Shown: positions 46,105 through 57,739 of the stretch, piece after piece
Layout: each line of letters begins with the position of its first letter
How positions within the stretch are numbered: position 1 is the first letter of the stretch
Source of the DNA: Phaeosaccion multiseriatum
Lineage: Eukaryota; Ochrophyta, other classes
Direction: 5' to 3'
Assembly (NCBI GenBank): GCA_965112735.1
Contig: OZ218959.1
Coordinates: 1,116,001 to 1,180,000 of the forward strand
Length of the DNA: 64,000 nucleotides
Notes under the pieces: generated by a model
What the model saw: only the letters and a program-made list of their open reading frames with translations
Databases searched by the model: none
Told to the model about the DNA's origin: nothing
Made by a program: the position numbers and the translations under genes

Positions 46105-46766
46105 TGCTGTGCCCTCAGCTGCAGGTGTATCACCAACTGTTGCTGTGCCCTCAGCTGCAGGTGTATCACCAACTGTTGCTGTGCCCTCAGCTGCAGGTGT
46201 ATCACTAATGCTGCTGTGCCCTCAGCTGCAGATGTATCACCAACTGTTGCTGTGCCCTCAGCTGCAGGTGTATCACTAATGCTGCTGTGTGCTCTCAGCT
46301 GCAGGTGTATCACCAACTGTTGCTGTGCCCTCAGCTGCAGGTGTATCACTAATGCTGCTGTGCTCTCAGCTGCAGGTGTATCACCAACTGTTGCTGTGCC
46401 CTCAGCTGCAGGTGTATCACTAACTGCTGCTGTGCCCTCAGCTGCACATGTATCACCAACTGTTGCTGTGCCCTCAGCTGCAGGTGTATCACTAATGCTG
46501 CTGTGCTCTCAGCTGCAGGTGTATCACCAACTGTTGCTGTGCCCTCAGCTGCAGGTGTATCACTAATGCTGCTGTGTGCTCTCAGCTGCAGGTGTATCAC
46601 CAACTGTTGCTGTGCCCTCAGCTGCAGGTGTATCACCAACTGTTGCTGTGCCCTCAGCTGCAGGTGTATCACCAACTGTTGCTGTGCTCTCAGCTGCAGG
46701 TGTGTCACCAACTGCTGCTGTGCCCTCAGCTGCACATGTATCACTAACTGCTGCTGTGCGCTCAGG
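46105..46766. repeat. ~36-bp minisatellite, 18 core copies
   Basis: The core TCAGCTGCAGGTGTATCAC recurs 18 times (one copy begins near 46115), with units of mostly 36 and sometimes 33 bases distinguished by CCAACTGTTGCTG or TAATGCTGCTG linkers. Variants with CACATG or GATG replace CAGGTG in a few units. Because the unit is mostly a multiple of three, several frames stay open on both strands (for example LRAQQQLVIHLQ on minus), which mimics a repeat protein. There are no unique spacers, so it is not CRISPR-like. Confidence 0.95.
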
Positions 46767-46851
46767 CACGGCAAAGCAGGGTTTTGCGTGCCTGTGTGCG
46801 TGCGTGCGTGAGTGAGTGAGAGGCTCGGTTGGGGCAAGGCTCTGCCTCTCT

Positions 46852-47008
46852 GTAACAGCCGCCTCTCCCCTTGTGTACAGCTGCCTCTCCCTTTCTGTAA
46901 CAGCTGCTTCTCCCTTTCTGTAACAGCTGCCTCTCCCTTTCTGTAACAGCCGTCTCTCCCTTTCTCAGCTGCCTCTCCCCTTCTGTAACAGCTGCCTCTC
47001 CCCTTTTC
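46852..47008. repeat. ~24-bp minisatellite, about six copies
   Basis: Units of the form CAGCTGCCTCTCCCTTTCTGTAA recur with small changes. The unit shares CAGCTGC with the neighbouring 36-bp array and has the look of a 3' splice site (pyrimidines, then CAG), which may reflect derivation from intron sequence. Confidence 0.8.
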
Positions 47009-47156
47009 CGCCATCACCCCCCTCGACAAGGAAGGATGACTCCGTCGGTCGGTCTCTCTGTCTCCCCTCTGACAAGTGAGCACGACTTTTGTCTCTCGAC
47101 TGGGGCTTGCGTGGTGCTTTCCTTTCTCAACTAGACCTCTCTTGCCCTGCTCCCCA

Positions 47157-50100
47157 TCATGCCTCCTCTCTCTCGGCTCTCTCCTCCTCCTCCTCCTCCT
47201 CCTCCTCCTCCTCCTCCTCCTCCTTCTCCTGCTCCACCCCTCGCAGTACCATGCGCAACACCTCTCTAAAGGCCGAGTCAAGAAGCAAGTCAAGTCCATC
47301 CGACTCCTCGAGGAGAGGGGCGTTGGCCTCCATCAAGTGCCCCTCTGCGTCGGTAGTCGTAACGAGGCTCACCTAAAGAAGGAAGGAAGGAAGGAAAGAA
47401 GGAACGGAAAGAAGGAAGGAAAGAAGGAAGGAAGGAAGGAAGGAAGGAAGGAAGGAAGGAAGGAAGGAAGGAAGGAAGGAAGGAAGGAAGGAAGGAAAGA
47501 AGGAACGAAGGAAAGAAGGAAGGAAGGAAAAAAAGAACGAACAATGAAACGAAAGAAGGAAAGAAGGAAGGAAGGAAAGGAAAGGAAAAAAGGAAAGAAG
47601 CTAGCAAGCAAGCAAGCCAGCCAGCCAGGAAGGGAGTGAAGGAGGGGGGTAGGGGGGGCTGGGAGGCGGGAGGGAGCACACTCCACTTACGAAGCTGTCG
47701 TCGAGGGCGAAGGCGTCGGTGCTGCTCGCAGCCCAGCCCCGAGGCATTCTTCTCGGAGCCCCCCCGGAGGAGGAGGAGGAGGAGGAGGAGGAGGAGGAGG
47801 GGGACAGCATTCCGGCGACGTCCAGGGCAGAGGGACACGCGGCAGTGCGGGGCAGAGATGAGTACAAGGCGCGCAGGGGGTGATCCGGGGGGGCTGCATC
47901 AGCGGTGTCTTGTTGATCCAAGGGCTTCTCGTCGTCGCCCTCATCCCCCCAGGAGTCTCTGCGTGTGTGTGTACGTGTGCATGTGTGGTGTGTGTGAATG
48001 GGGGGGGGTGGAGTGTATATGAGCGTCGAATGTACAAGTGGGAGGGGGTGCGAAAAGGGGTGTGAGACTCATTGCGAGAGTGCCCAGGACAGAAGGTCAA
48101 AGAAGCAAGGAGGTAGATAGAGGGAGAGGCACAGAGAGAGAGAGAGAGAGAGATGCCTGCCCAGACAGCCCAAACTGTGGAGAGCCTGACTGAGAAGCGA
48201 CCTCTTCTTCCTTCCCTCCTCCCCTATCAACACTAGACTCCTTCTCCTCCCCTCCCCTCCCCTCCCCTGCTCCTTCGCCTCTTCCCACTTACCCCTCACT
48301 CATCACTCTATCGCGCCAGAAGTCGGCAGTGAAGAGCCACGCCCCCGCGCCAATGTGATGCCCTCCTCCTCCTCCTCCTCCTCCTCCTCCTCCTCCTCCT
48401 CCTCCTCCTCCTCCTCCTCCTCCTCCTCCTCCTCCTCCTCCTCCTCCACCACCGCTCCCCTCCCTTCCGTCGCTGCTGGTTGGAGGGGCAAGCTTTCCAC
48501 GGGCAAATCCTTCGGCGTTTGGCAGGCAAATCGCAGGAGGTGCTAGTCTGTTACTGAAACCTCCGATATGTCGCTTTGGAGCCGCCTTCTTCCCACTCTG
48601 CTCCTCCTCCTCTTCCTTCTCCTCCCCCCCCCCCTGCTGTCGCTGCTGCTGCTGCTCCAGCGTCCCCTCCCTTTCTTCTCCACCTGTGTTCGTCACACTG
48701 CTGTCCCCACGATGACTGCTTCCTTCACCGCTCCCTGCGCTTCTCTGTGAAGACCCTTCCCTGTCATTCGACTGCTCAGCGGCGTTTGTCCTCGTGGAAT
48801 CCTCCTCCTCCTCCTCCTCCTCCTCCTTCTCCTTCTCCTTCTCCTCCTCCTCCTGCCAGGGTTCTCTGCTTCCACCATAACTCAGCATGGAAGCGACCTT
48901 GAGCCACACGTAGTAGAGCCAGCTCACTCTTGTATCGGCCTCCAGCAAGAGCATCAAGTGCTGCTCTTCCCCCCTGCGTAGCTCGCCCCGTGGGTGAGCA
49001 TAACGATCCTGCTCGGGAGGAGCAGGGGTCCATGCTTCAGCGGCGAGGGTGGCGTATGTTTGTGGACGAAGCCTCCGGACGACCTTTGGAGGGATATAGA
49101 GAAGATGAGAAGATGGATTTGGAGTGATTGAGACCAGGGAGGGCGGCGCGAGTCAATTCAACCATAAAGAGGAGCGTCGAGGTTATTGAAGGAGCGACCC
49201 CAGATTGATTGATTGACTGACGGATTGACTGACTGACTGGCTGACTGGCTGGCTGGCTGATTGACTGACTGATTGATTGACTGACTGACTCACTGACTGA
49301 CTCACTCACTCACTCATTGACTGACTGACTGTTGACTGACTATGGACCGAGTACTGACTGACTGACTGACTGACTGACTGACTTACTGATTGACTGACTG
49401 ACTGACTGAATATTAACTGACTATGGACCGATTGTTGACTGAGTATTGACTGGCTGAATGACAGACTGACTGGCAGACTTTTGACTGACTTTTGACTGAC
49501 TTTTGACTGACTGACTGACTGACTGACGGACTGACTGACTGACAGACAGACTGACTGACTGACTGACTCACCTGCTTCCTTCCATGCACCCACTCCACCT
49601 CCAGCGCGTGCCAGTGGTCGCTGTCGCGGGCAGCACTGGTGTATCCCCCTGCTGACCTGGCCCTGACACACGGCAGGCAGCGGCAGGAGCAGCGACAGGA
49701 GCAGCGGTAGGAGCAGAGGCAGGGGTAGCAGCAGGGGCAGCAGCAGGGCTTCGTATCAGCATTGATTTAACCAAGCCAGTAGCTTCTCACCGTTGCATTA
49801 TGTCTTCCACTTCACCCCCCCCCCCCCCGCTTCTCCGCTCCTGCCAACCCACCCTCAGCCCACCCCCCTCTCCCCCGCCCTGCCTCTGCCTTCCCTTACT
49901 TGGCAGCCATGACGATCTTAAGGTCCACCTTGTCCCCGAGGTACTCCGCGTCAGTGAGTGAGCGCAGCAGCGAGCGCAGCTGTGCACCAGTGTGCCGCTG
50001 CATCGTCATCGTCATCACAGACACCAGCACAGGTTGGGTAGGAAAGGGGAGGGGAGAGCAGGGTAGGGTTAAAAATACTGTGGGGTTCTGGTGGAAGAAA

Positions 50101-50561
50101 CACCCACCCCCTCCCTCCCTCCCTCCCTCCCTCCCCTCCTCACCCGCTCACTCACTAACTCCCGCCCTCCCTCCCTCCCGGCCTCACTCAATCAATCACC
50201 ATCAACCCCTCCCTCTCTCCCTCCATCCAATCCATCCCTCCCTCCCTCCCTCCCTCTCTTCTTTCCTTCCTCCCTCCCTCCGCCCCTCTCTCCCTCCCTC
50301 CCTCACCCGCGGATCGAAGAGCACGACGACGGTGATTCGAACAACGTCACCTCCCCAGCGCCGCAGGACATCCTCCGGCAGCCATCTGATCCACTGACAC
50401 GCGTCTGCCGCTCTGCTGCTCAGAGCCAAGTAGGGTACATCGCTGGACTTGGCTGCCAGCTCCACGGCCGCTGCTGCTGCGCGGTGATGCTTGGCAGTCA
50501 TCGCGTCGGCAGCATTGCTCTTCTTCCTCTCCTTCTCCCTCTCTTCCCTCTCCTTCTCTGC

Positions 50562-50610
<49 letters not shown>

Positions 50611-51813
50611 CCCCTTTCCGCAGCCTCATCATGTTCCCTTTCCTTCCGTCTTTCCTCCTCCAGGCTCTCCTCCTTCCCTCCGCTCGGACTTACTCTTGTC
50701 GGCTCGCTGCGTTCCTCCTCCTCCTCCTCCCCTGGCACCAGAAGTAGATGGGGGGGTGCAGGGTTGCTAAAGGGCGACGGCAGTCCACCACGCCCCAACC
50801 GTTCGACGCAGTGCTGCCCGTCATCCTGCTGCCGCCACAGCCTCTCCTGAGACGACGCCGAAGACGGCTGCACAGGCCTCCTCCACCCCCAGTCCTCATC
50901 ATCTCTACCCTCCTCCACTCCACCACCAACACCACCACCAATGTTGATGGTATAGTCCGAGGTAATGATCGCAGATGGCGACGTTGCTCGAATGATGGCG
51001 GCAAGGCCGGTGCCCACCACGTCAATCGAGTTGTACAACTCAGAGTGTTGAGAGGGTTGCCAGTCCTTGTTCGACCCCCACATACTGCTGCCCCCCAATC
51101 TATGTCCGATACGGCAGTAGCAGAAGCAGCAGCAGCAGCAGCAGGAGGAGGAGAGATAGTAGGAAAGTAAGTACGAGTGTGTGTGTGTGTGTGTGTGGGA
51201 GGGGGGTAGGGAGGGCGTGGGGGTTACTTCGGTCGAGCATGCAGCGTAGCCCGTGGGTTAAACGAAGGCAAGAGGGAGACAGGGGGGGATGCGATGATGA
51301 CTAGGCAGCGGGGCACACGATCGCTGAGCGACTTGTTGAGGCAACAGACCAAAGATGGGGAGCGAAAGCGACGATATGAAAAGGGCAAATACAACGATCG
51401 ATTTGTCTTCTTCTCTCAGCGCTCTTCTCTCCACGAAGACAGAAGTAAAGCACGCGACGAGAACAGATCAAATCAACCCACCCTTCCCTTCCTTTGTCCT
51501 ACACCCAAGTCAGGTCTGGTCTCTCCCTCCCCCTCCCCCTCTCACCTCCACTCGTGCCCGCGTGTAACGTCGAACACTCCCTCCCTCTGTGCCGTGCACA
51601 AGTCCTCTGCTCTCTGCGCTTCCTCCGGCCGATCGAGTCGGAGCTCCATCAGGACCGTTACAATCTCCAGGCAAATGCTTGTCGCACCCCCCTCACTAGC
51701 ATCAATACCATCACCACCACGGCCGCCGTCATTGGAGGGAGCCCTTCTGGTCTGCCTCCTCCCTTTCTCCTCCTCCTCCTCCTGCTGCTGCTGCTGCTCC
51801 TCCTCCTCCTCCT

Positions 51814-51844
<31 letters not shown>

Positions 51845-52434
51845 TTGTTGTCCTGTAATGACCAGCATGGCGGGGCGGATAGAGTCTTCCCTGGCCAAGC
51901 TCCTCCACACTGGCAGTAACGCCACAGCGTCCAGTGCGCTATGGCATACCACCAACACGGGTGACGCGGGGCGGTATCTGCTTCCAAGGAGAGGAGGAGG
52001 AAGGGATCGACAGAGGAGGGCACAGGCAGAGAAAGGGGAAGAGGGAGGAGAGGAGACGAGAAGATGGGGGAAAGGTGGGACGTGGGGGAGCCTTCAGTCT
52101 ATCGCTCATTGCCTCGGCCGGCCGGACGGACGGTTTGACGACTTGTTTTCCCTCAGTCAGTACATAAAGCGTTTCCAACTCCCCCCAGCAGAGCGCGGGG
52201 TAGCGGGGTAGGGCAAAACAGAGCAGAACAGATCCAGACAGAGTCCAACAGGCAAAGCAAAAGCAAAAGCATGTCCTCGGCACGGCACGCTTTCCGTCCA
52301 GAGGCCCTTTCTTGTCTTCCTCGCCTCGCGTGCCTAACGCACCTGTATCGGAAGAAAGGAGCCGCCCCTCGCTGCACCAGCTGTCTCCAGAGGTCGTTAC
52401 GAACGGTTATCATATCGCCTTTGGTGCTTCCTCC
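47157..52434 (-). CDS. glycosyltransferase-like protein 1 (GT-A type, 5' end unresolved)
   Basis: Exons: 52434-52343, 51977-51546, 51099-50307, 50087-49900, 49656-49572, 49083-48293, 47958-47700, 47372-47157, all phases compatible (about 951 residues, start not established). The C-terminal half has GT-A-like features: VLVSVMTMTMQRHTGAQLRS and SLTDAEYLGDKVDLKIVMAA (nucleotide-sugar entry), EVEWVHGRKQVVRRLRPQ, and HLMLLLEADTRVSWLYYVWL at the position where related proteins have an acidic (E)DD motif. GAWLFTADFWRDR follows. The N-terminal part (ITVRNDLWRQLVQRGAAPFF, PVLVVCHSALDAVALLP, SELYNSIDVVGTGLAAIIRA) is folded but unassigned. Long poly-Gln, poly-Glu and poly-Gly runs are encoded. An upstream exon ending at 52662 (AVPSETWGNTDVEW...GVK) joins in phase 0. 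Sugar and acceptor are unknown. Confidence 0.6.
47380..47620. repeat. (GGAA)n tract in the last intron of glycosyltransferase-like gene 1
   Basis: The tract fills intron 47373-47699 and reads (TTCC)n up to the TTTAG acceptor on the coding strand. It is the same repeat type as in the last introns of surface-protein copies A-C, although the genes are unrelated. Confidence 0.85.
49203..49570. repeat. (GACT)n tract in an intron of glycosyltransferase-like gene 1
   Basis: GACTGACT units with occasional GATT, GGCT and TATTGACT variants cover most of intron 49084-49571. On the coding strand this is (AGTC)n, which gives spurious SQSVSQSV frames. Confidence 0.9.
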
Positions 52435-52506
52435 CTGAGAAAATGTATCAGCGGAAGCAGCAGCAACAGCAGCAGCAGCACCACCACCACCACCCGCAGC
52501 ACCAAT

Positions 52507-52560
<54 letters not shown>

Positions 52561-53105
52561 AATATCACTACCTCCACCCGCTGCTCCCCACAGACGCCGT
52601 GATCCATTTTCTCCTCCTGCTCCTCCTCCTCCTCCCCCCCCCCTCCACTTCGGTCTCTCACCTTCACTCCGGCAAGCTGTGTCTCCCACTCCACGTCCGT
52701 GTTTCCCCAGGTCTCACTGGGAACAGCCAAGAGCGAAAAATATCGAACAGCCAAGAACGAAATAATATCGAGCAGCCAAGCAGGAAACAAATCATAATTT
52801 CAGTTTCAGTTGTGGGTTAGTCGTAGTCACCCCCCCGCCCCGCCCCCGTTGAGTCTTCATGCGCTATTTCTATTGGAGTTAGCACAGAAGCTTTCTTCGA
52901 CATCGATCCACTTTGTGTGTATTTATTGGGTAACATCAACTCCCCCCCCCCCCATAAAAAAGGAGCACAACGCCCCAACATCACAGATAGCTAGTGGGAA
53001 GGGCATTTAGATCAGATCCTTCACCCGAGTCTAAGAAATCGAAGCTTCAAGACAAACTGAACCTGAGCACTGAACACTGAGCCACTGAGCCACTGAAACT
53101 CAAAC
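52435..53105. other. region between the two glycosyltransferase-like genes
   Basis: A plus-strand (AAC)n run lies at about 52505-52562. A candidate minus-strand exon ends at 52662, and upstream of it two copies of CTTGGCTGTTC(GATATT) about 20 bases apart are found at 52725-52770. In one frame this stretch begins ATGATTTGTTTCCTGCTTGG, which could encode a hydrophobic N-terminal anchor for gene 1. From 52800 to 53105 nothing gene-like was seen. Confidence 0.4.
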
Positions 53106-54139
53106 TCAAACTGACCTATCGGTGAGGTCCATGGGCAGCACGTAGGAGGGCAGCCCTTCGTACTTGCGCACCGCGTAGGCAAGCATAAAGTCCTCGCCCG
53201 TGGCGCTCGTCACCCACTTCTCAAGGAACATAGAGGGTATCCAAGCCGTCTGCAAGGGGGGTTGAGGTTGGGGTGAGGGTGGGGTGGGGTGGGTGTGGGG
53301 ATAGAAGAAAGGGCGGGAAGAGGAAGAGAGGGAGAGGGGGAGGGATGAGGGTCCTTGTTCGTCTTCAGAGGAGGATAGAGGTGCTTTCTCGCAGAGAGGG
53401 TCCCACAGGGGACGGCGAGCATCCATCGAGCTGCCCTCTGGAAAGCCACAGAACAAGTGCAAGACAGCGGATCACCAACGTGCTCACCTCCAGGAACCAC
53501 TGACTGCACAGCACGTCCACCTCCTGCAGCTTAACCACGGGGAGGTTGTAGCGCTTGTCCGGCAGGTATAGCCCGCCCTGCTTGCTCTTGTCGCGGTAGG
53601 AGAAGAACGTTCCCGTGTCCTCGTTCACGCCCGGCATCACCCAGCCGATGGATCCTGGAGGGAGTGGGGGGGAGGGAGGGACGGAGGGAGGAAGGGCGGA
53701 AGGGAGGAAGGGAGGAAGGGAGGAGCAGTAAATGCTTAGGTGGGAAAGAGGAAGGCGGGCATCAGTACCCCTCCTATGCCCCGGAGCTTCGGGTGCCATG
53801 CACCGATCCTTGTCCTTCGCCTTCCACCTCACCTTCCTCACCCACCTAACTTGCTCTCCTACCTACTCACCCACCTACCCACTCACGTACCTAACACGCC
53901 CCGCACGACACCCGTCTGGGCGATGTGGTTGAGCTGCTCCAGAAACAGCGCTCCAGGAAGTACGTCATCGTCCACCAGCCATACGTACTTGGTGCGTGCG
54001 AGGGCGGCGATCTGAAACCGTCCGTAGAACTTGAAGTTGAAGTCGCTGCGCATGATGCGCAAAGGCACTCCCCAAGCAGAGAAGTCATCTTGGAAGTCCT
54101 GTGTGAGGGAGGGGGTGTTGTTGCTGTTGTTGCTGCTGC

Positions 54140-54195
<56 letters not shown>

Positions 54196-55802
54196 CCACA
54201 AATAGGCCTTGCCGCCACAGTAATACCTACCTTCCCTTCCCACCCATACCCACCCACCACCCTCCCTCCGTCTCTCCCTCACCCACCCACATACCTGAAC
54301 GATATAGTCGAAGTTGTCCTCGTAGGGGCTGTCAAAGACGCAGACCCACACTCCGCCCCGGGGTCTTACGGAGAAGGTTAGGATCTGGACCAGCTGCTGC
54401 TCGAGGGTGGAGCGGCTCCAATGGTTCAGAATGATGGTCGTGTCGGAAGAGCCTTTCTCCCTGTCGATGGTGGTTCTTCGTCGTTTCCCTGTTGCTCCCG
54501 CCGTGGCACTCGAATACGTCCCCTCTTCCCGTTGCTGCTGCTGTTGCTCCACCCCCTCCTCCTCTTCCTTCTCCTCCACCCCCCCCTCCTCCTCCTCCTC
54601 CTCCTTCTCCCCCACGGGGCGGTACGTGCTGGGTAGGTCCATAAGCTGCGGGAGAGTGTGCTGATGGAGGCCCTGTCGGGCGGCCTCTGCCATCACCTCA
54701 ATGTACAGCTCGCGCTTCTCCGCCGCCTTCCTTGCCTCCGCCGCGCCCCCCCCTGCCAGACCCATCCACGAGTTGTACTGCTTGGGATCAACGAACACCC
54801 TCGCCTTGGGGTCGAGGTGGAACTTAGACATTATCTCGTCTGCGGTCATGCGGCCCAAGTCAATCGCCTCTTGGACTGCTGGCTGCTCGTCAGAGGTGAT
54901 TTTGCCTCGTTTCTCCACAAGAGGCTCACCGCCAGCGTCGCCCTGCTTGCCAACATCCTTGGGGTGCTGCTGCTGCTTTTGCGGTTGCTGTTGCTGCTGT
55001 TGCCACCAAAGTTCTGGAGAGAGTGACAGGGCCAGGTGCTGAATGTGACGCAAGTTGTTCCGCTCCTGTACGAAGAACGATGTCACGATGGGAAGGAGGA
55101 GGGAAATGAGAAGGAGAAAACGGCAGTGTGACAACAACAGAAGGGCAGTAATGATGTCATGGCGGTGGAGGGTTAGGGGCAGAAGAGGCGGCAAGCAAGG
55201 GGCGATGACTGACTGAGCGCAGGCGGAGAAAGCTGTTTGTGCTCATCCACCTTCGTGCCTTCCTCCTCAGAGGCCGGAAGGCAGGCGAGGGGAGAGACAG
55301 GTTCCGTCGTCAGAAAGCGCCCACTCACAGACAAACACAGACCCATGACACGCACTTACGCACTCGCCCACAAACACTTACCCGGTCCTTGTGAACCTTG
55401 TTGAGAGCGCTCAGTCCCAACGCGAAGTTCAAAACCCCAACAGCCACAGCGATGCCTAGCGCCAAGAGAAGGGCATTCCGCAGTCGTCGCTGGCGCCGCC
55501 GAGGCCCCAACGATCCCCCTGCTCCTGCTCCCCCAATTCCTCCTGCCAAAGGAGTAACGTTAGGAAAGAGAAGGGGGGGAGGGTGGGGGAGGAAGGAGGG
55601 TGGATGGGTGGCATATCCACAACTTCGGGAGTGTTTTGCTCCCCTCCTCTTCTTCCCCCTTCTCCTCCTGCTCCTCACACAGCAAGCCAAGAACCATAAT
55701 TGCTGATGCACACCCACCTCGACTGGCATTGCTATCGGCCCCGGGCGATGGTCGTTCCCATCTGTCAAGGCTGCCGCTTCTGGCCCCCAAAAGCGTTGCC
55801 AT
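53106..55802 (-). CDS. type II membrane glycosyltransferase with DDD motif
   Basis: Six exons: 55802-55718, 55542-55382, 55065-54295, 54098-53891, 53654-53488, 53249-53106, all phases agreeing (511 residues). A short basic cytosolic N-terminus precedes a TM anchor at about residues 49-70 (ALLLALGIAVAVGVLNFALG), as in Golgi glycosyltransferases. A low-complexity stem (poly-Gln, poly-Glu) follows. The catalytic part has TTIILNHWSRSTLEQQLVQI, VWVCVFDSPYEDNFDYIVQ, DFQDDFSAWGVPLRIMRSDF, YGRFQIAALARTKYVWLVDD followed by DVLPG (the metal-binding acidic triad), GGLYLPDKRYNL, and TGEDFMLAYAVRKYEGLPSY. GED late in the domain is typical of the catalytic-base region in GT-A enzymes. The specific CAZy family, donor and acceptor cannot be assigned by eye. 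The last exon ends through a possible GTCAGT donor, so a further short exon cannot be excluded. Confidence 0.75.
54117..54193. repeat. (TTG)n run in intron of the type II glycosyltransferase
   Basis: The run is (CAA)n on the coding strand, inside intron 54099-54294. It opens poly-Gln/Asn/Thr frames that are not part of the protein. Confidence 0.85.
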
Positions 55803-56014
55803 GACCCAGATCGGCCTCAGCTCCTTTGATTAGCACCACGGCAGCACAGGCAAGGGCCGAGTGAAGAGACAGCATCGGCCATCAAGGATTGATTATCATG
55901 GTTGGAATGAAGGATAAAGTTCATGTGTTGGTGCTCCAAGGATATCCTCCAAGAGTCACAGGAGCGACGCGAGCGTTACATTTTCTTTTTTAATTTTTAC
56001 ACTTCCCTTTTTGC
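55803..56014. promoter_or_regulatory. divergent promoter gap
   Basis: The 212 bases separate the starts of the glycosyltransferase (-) and the cyclic-nucleotide-binding-fold gene (+). The plus-gene side is AT-rich (TTTTCTTTTTTAATTTTTAC at about 55981-56000), unlike the GC-rich surroundings. No specific element was recognised. Confidence 0.4.
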
Positions 56015-57602
56015 ATGCCATCCGAGGTAGAGCAGCCGCAGCAGGAGCAGCAGCAGCCTTCCCCGGCAGCAAATGTTTCCACGTTCACTCGAACGGGCGG
56101 AAGCGAGAGCCGTACTGGTGCTCAGATGAAGAGGAGACATACCGCTGTGGTGAGTAGTGTCGCTCTAAAAAAAAAAAAAAGGGGAGAAGATCTTGACGAG
56201 TTCTCCCCCCCCCCTCACCTCCTTTCCTGCCCGGCTCTACTACTCTTCTGCCCCCTCGAGCAGAGCGTCTTTTCGACCACGCGCCCAGCCCCGTGCACAC
56301 TCGAGCACGCCGTACTTTACTTCAAATCGCACCCACTATTCCGCCGCTGCTCTTCTCGTATTCTCACGGACCTGGCCTTCCACTTCAAGGTAAGAAGAAA
56401 AACTTTGCGGGGGAAAGAAAGAAGGGCTTGTCCACTCTCCTCTTGTGTTGAGAGTGCTTGTTCGCCACCCGCCTTCCCTGCCAGATGCTGACCAACCGTC
56501 GGCCTGTGTACCTATTGGGCCTCCTCTCTCCAACGCATGCGTGCCCCCTGTGAACCCCCTCTCCTTCCCCCTCCTCCTCTTGCCTCCCATCACCACAATG
56601 AAAATGCCTCATGCCTCTGTGGAGGCAGTGCTATAGCTTCCCTGGTCACTCCGTTATCTGCACCCAAGGCGAGAAGATTCACCACCTGCTCTTCGTCAAG
56701 ACGGGCCATTGCCGCATGCTGAAGAGACTAGCGCCCAGCAGCAGCCCACACCCTGCTGGCAGTGGGGAGCCGCCATCACCCGTCGTTGTCGAGTTGCACA
56801 CTCTCGAATACAACGACTTCGTCGGGGAGGAGCAGGTGTGTGTATGTGTGCGTACGTGCGTGAAGGTGTGCCTGCGTGCGTGCGCCCGTGTCTCTGTGTG
56901 TACGCAAGAAAGCCTGAAAAAGTAACCCGGGAATGGGGCTCTTACCGATCGACGCTGTGCAAACGGAGGGGAAGAGCGAGCAGGAAGGAAAGCTGACTTA
57001 TTGTGAACAAACACGCTCTGCCAAGTGCTCTATTTGGCCCATTTGTTCATGCACATGATGGAATCTCACGCCCAAGCGTCGATGAGGTGAAGCAAGCAGG
57101 CCTGCCTCCTGTACGAGTGAACCAATGCTCTTCCCGATGATGCTCTGGGCACCCTCCAGCCAGGTCCTACTTGTTCTCTACAAAAAAGTATGTCTTTGCC
57201 TATGTTAACCTCTGTACATCACCCCCCTCCTTCTTCCCTCTCGCCCACCTTGCCGGGCTGAAACGAAATGAAACGCCCTCCTCATAGATGGTGCTGGACC
57301 ACCACACCGTCGCGCACCAGCGCCACAAGGTGTCCGTCCAAACCGGCAAATGGGGCTGCGAAGTGTACGCCGCCCCAATCATGGACCTCCACGCCATCAT
57401 CAACTTCTCCACTCTGCCGAGGGTGTGTGCCACTCTCAAAGCCGTTGCTGACATGAGGCACGACGCGTGGAGCAATGACGCCAGGCTCCTTGCGCAGATC
57501 GCTCGGGAGGAGACGTGGGGGGCTATCAAGAGGGAGATTGTGCTGGAGGAGGTGGATGTGGGTAAGGTGGAGGCCGTGGTCAGGGCTCATGAGGCTGGGT
57601 AG
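56015..57602 (+). CDS. cyclic-nucleotide-binding-fold protein
   Basis: Exons: 56015-56149, 56264-56389, 56629-56835, an exon ending at 57187 (start unresolved, about 57110), and 57288-57602. The junctions that could be tested are phase 0. The N-terminus is Gln/Ser-rich. Exon 2 has a helix of the domain (LEHAVLYFKSHPLFRRCSSR, then LTDLAFHFK). Exon 3 has the beta-roll core CYSFPGHSVICTQGEKIHHL, then LFVKTGHCRML, like the xGxxIxxxGEx and IxxGxCxVL pattern of the CAP/cNMP fold. EYNDFVGEE marks the start of the phosphate-binding-cassette area, and SSQVLLVLYKK is its last strand. The C-terminal exon (QTGKWGCEVYAAPIMDLHAI ... VVRAHEAG) is helical. The conserved Arg of the phosphate cassette is not evident, so nucleotide binding is uncertain. 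Confidence 0.7.
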
Positions 57603-57739
57603 GAGGGTAGCGTAGGCACTATTCATTGGGGAGCTGATGATCATCGCAGCGCTGGACGCTTGCCCTCGGACGACAGAGGGAAAGAGAGCACGAGAGAGAG
57701 AGAGGGGGGGGGGGGGAGAGAGGGAGAGAGAGGGAGAGA

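Larger units (their letters stand above)
45240..47156. other. convergent intergenic region rich in minisatellites
   Basis: The stretch lies between GMD (+) and glycosyltransferase-like gene 1 (-). G-runs follow the GMD stop (45245-45325). Two minisatellites, listed separately, take up about half of it. The many open frames in and around them are by-products of the repeats. No gene was supported. Confidence 0.6.

Noticed and set aside
46105-46766. Regular repeat that could be mistaken for a CRISPR array
   Set aside because: Units are contiguous with no unique spacers, and the window is eukaryotic.
46027-46815. Open frames encoding CALSCRCITNCC-type or LRAQQQLVIHLQ-type repeats
   Set aside because: They come from the ~36-bp minisatellite, which is open in several frames on both strands. 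There is no start context, splice site or flanking domain.
49306-49671. Minus-strand ORF of SQSVSQSV repeats
   Set aside because: It is the (GACT)n intron microsatellite of glycosyltransferase-like gene 1.
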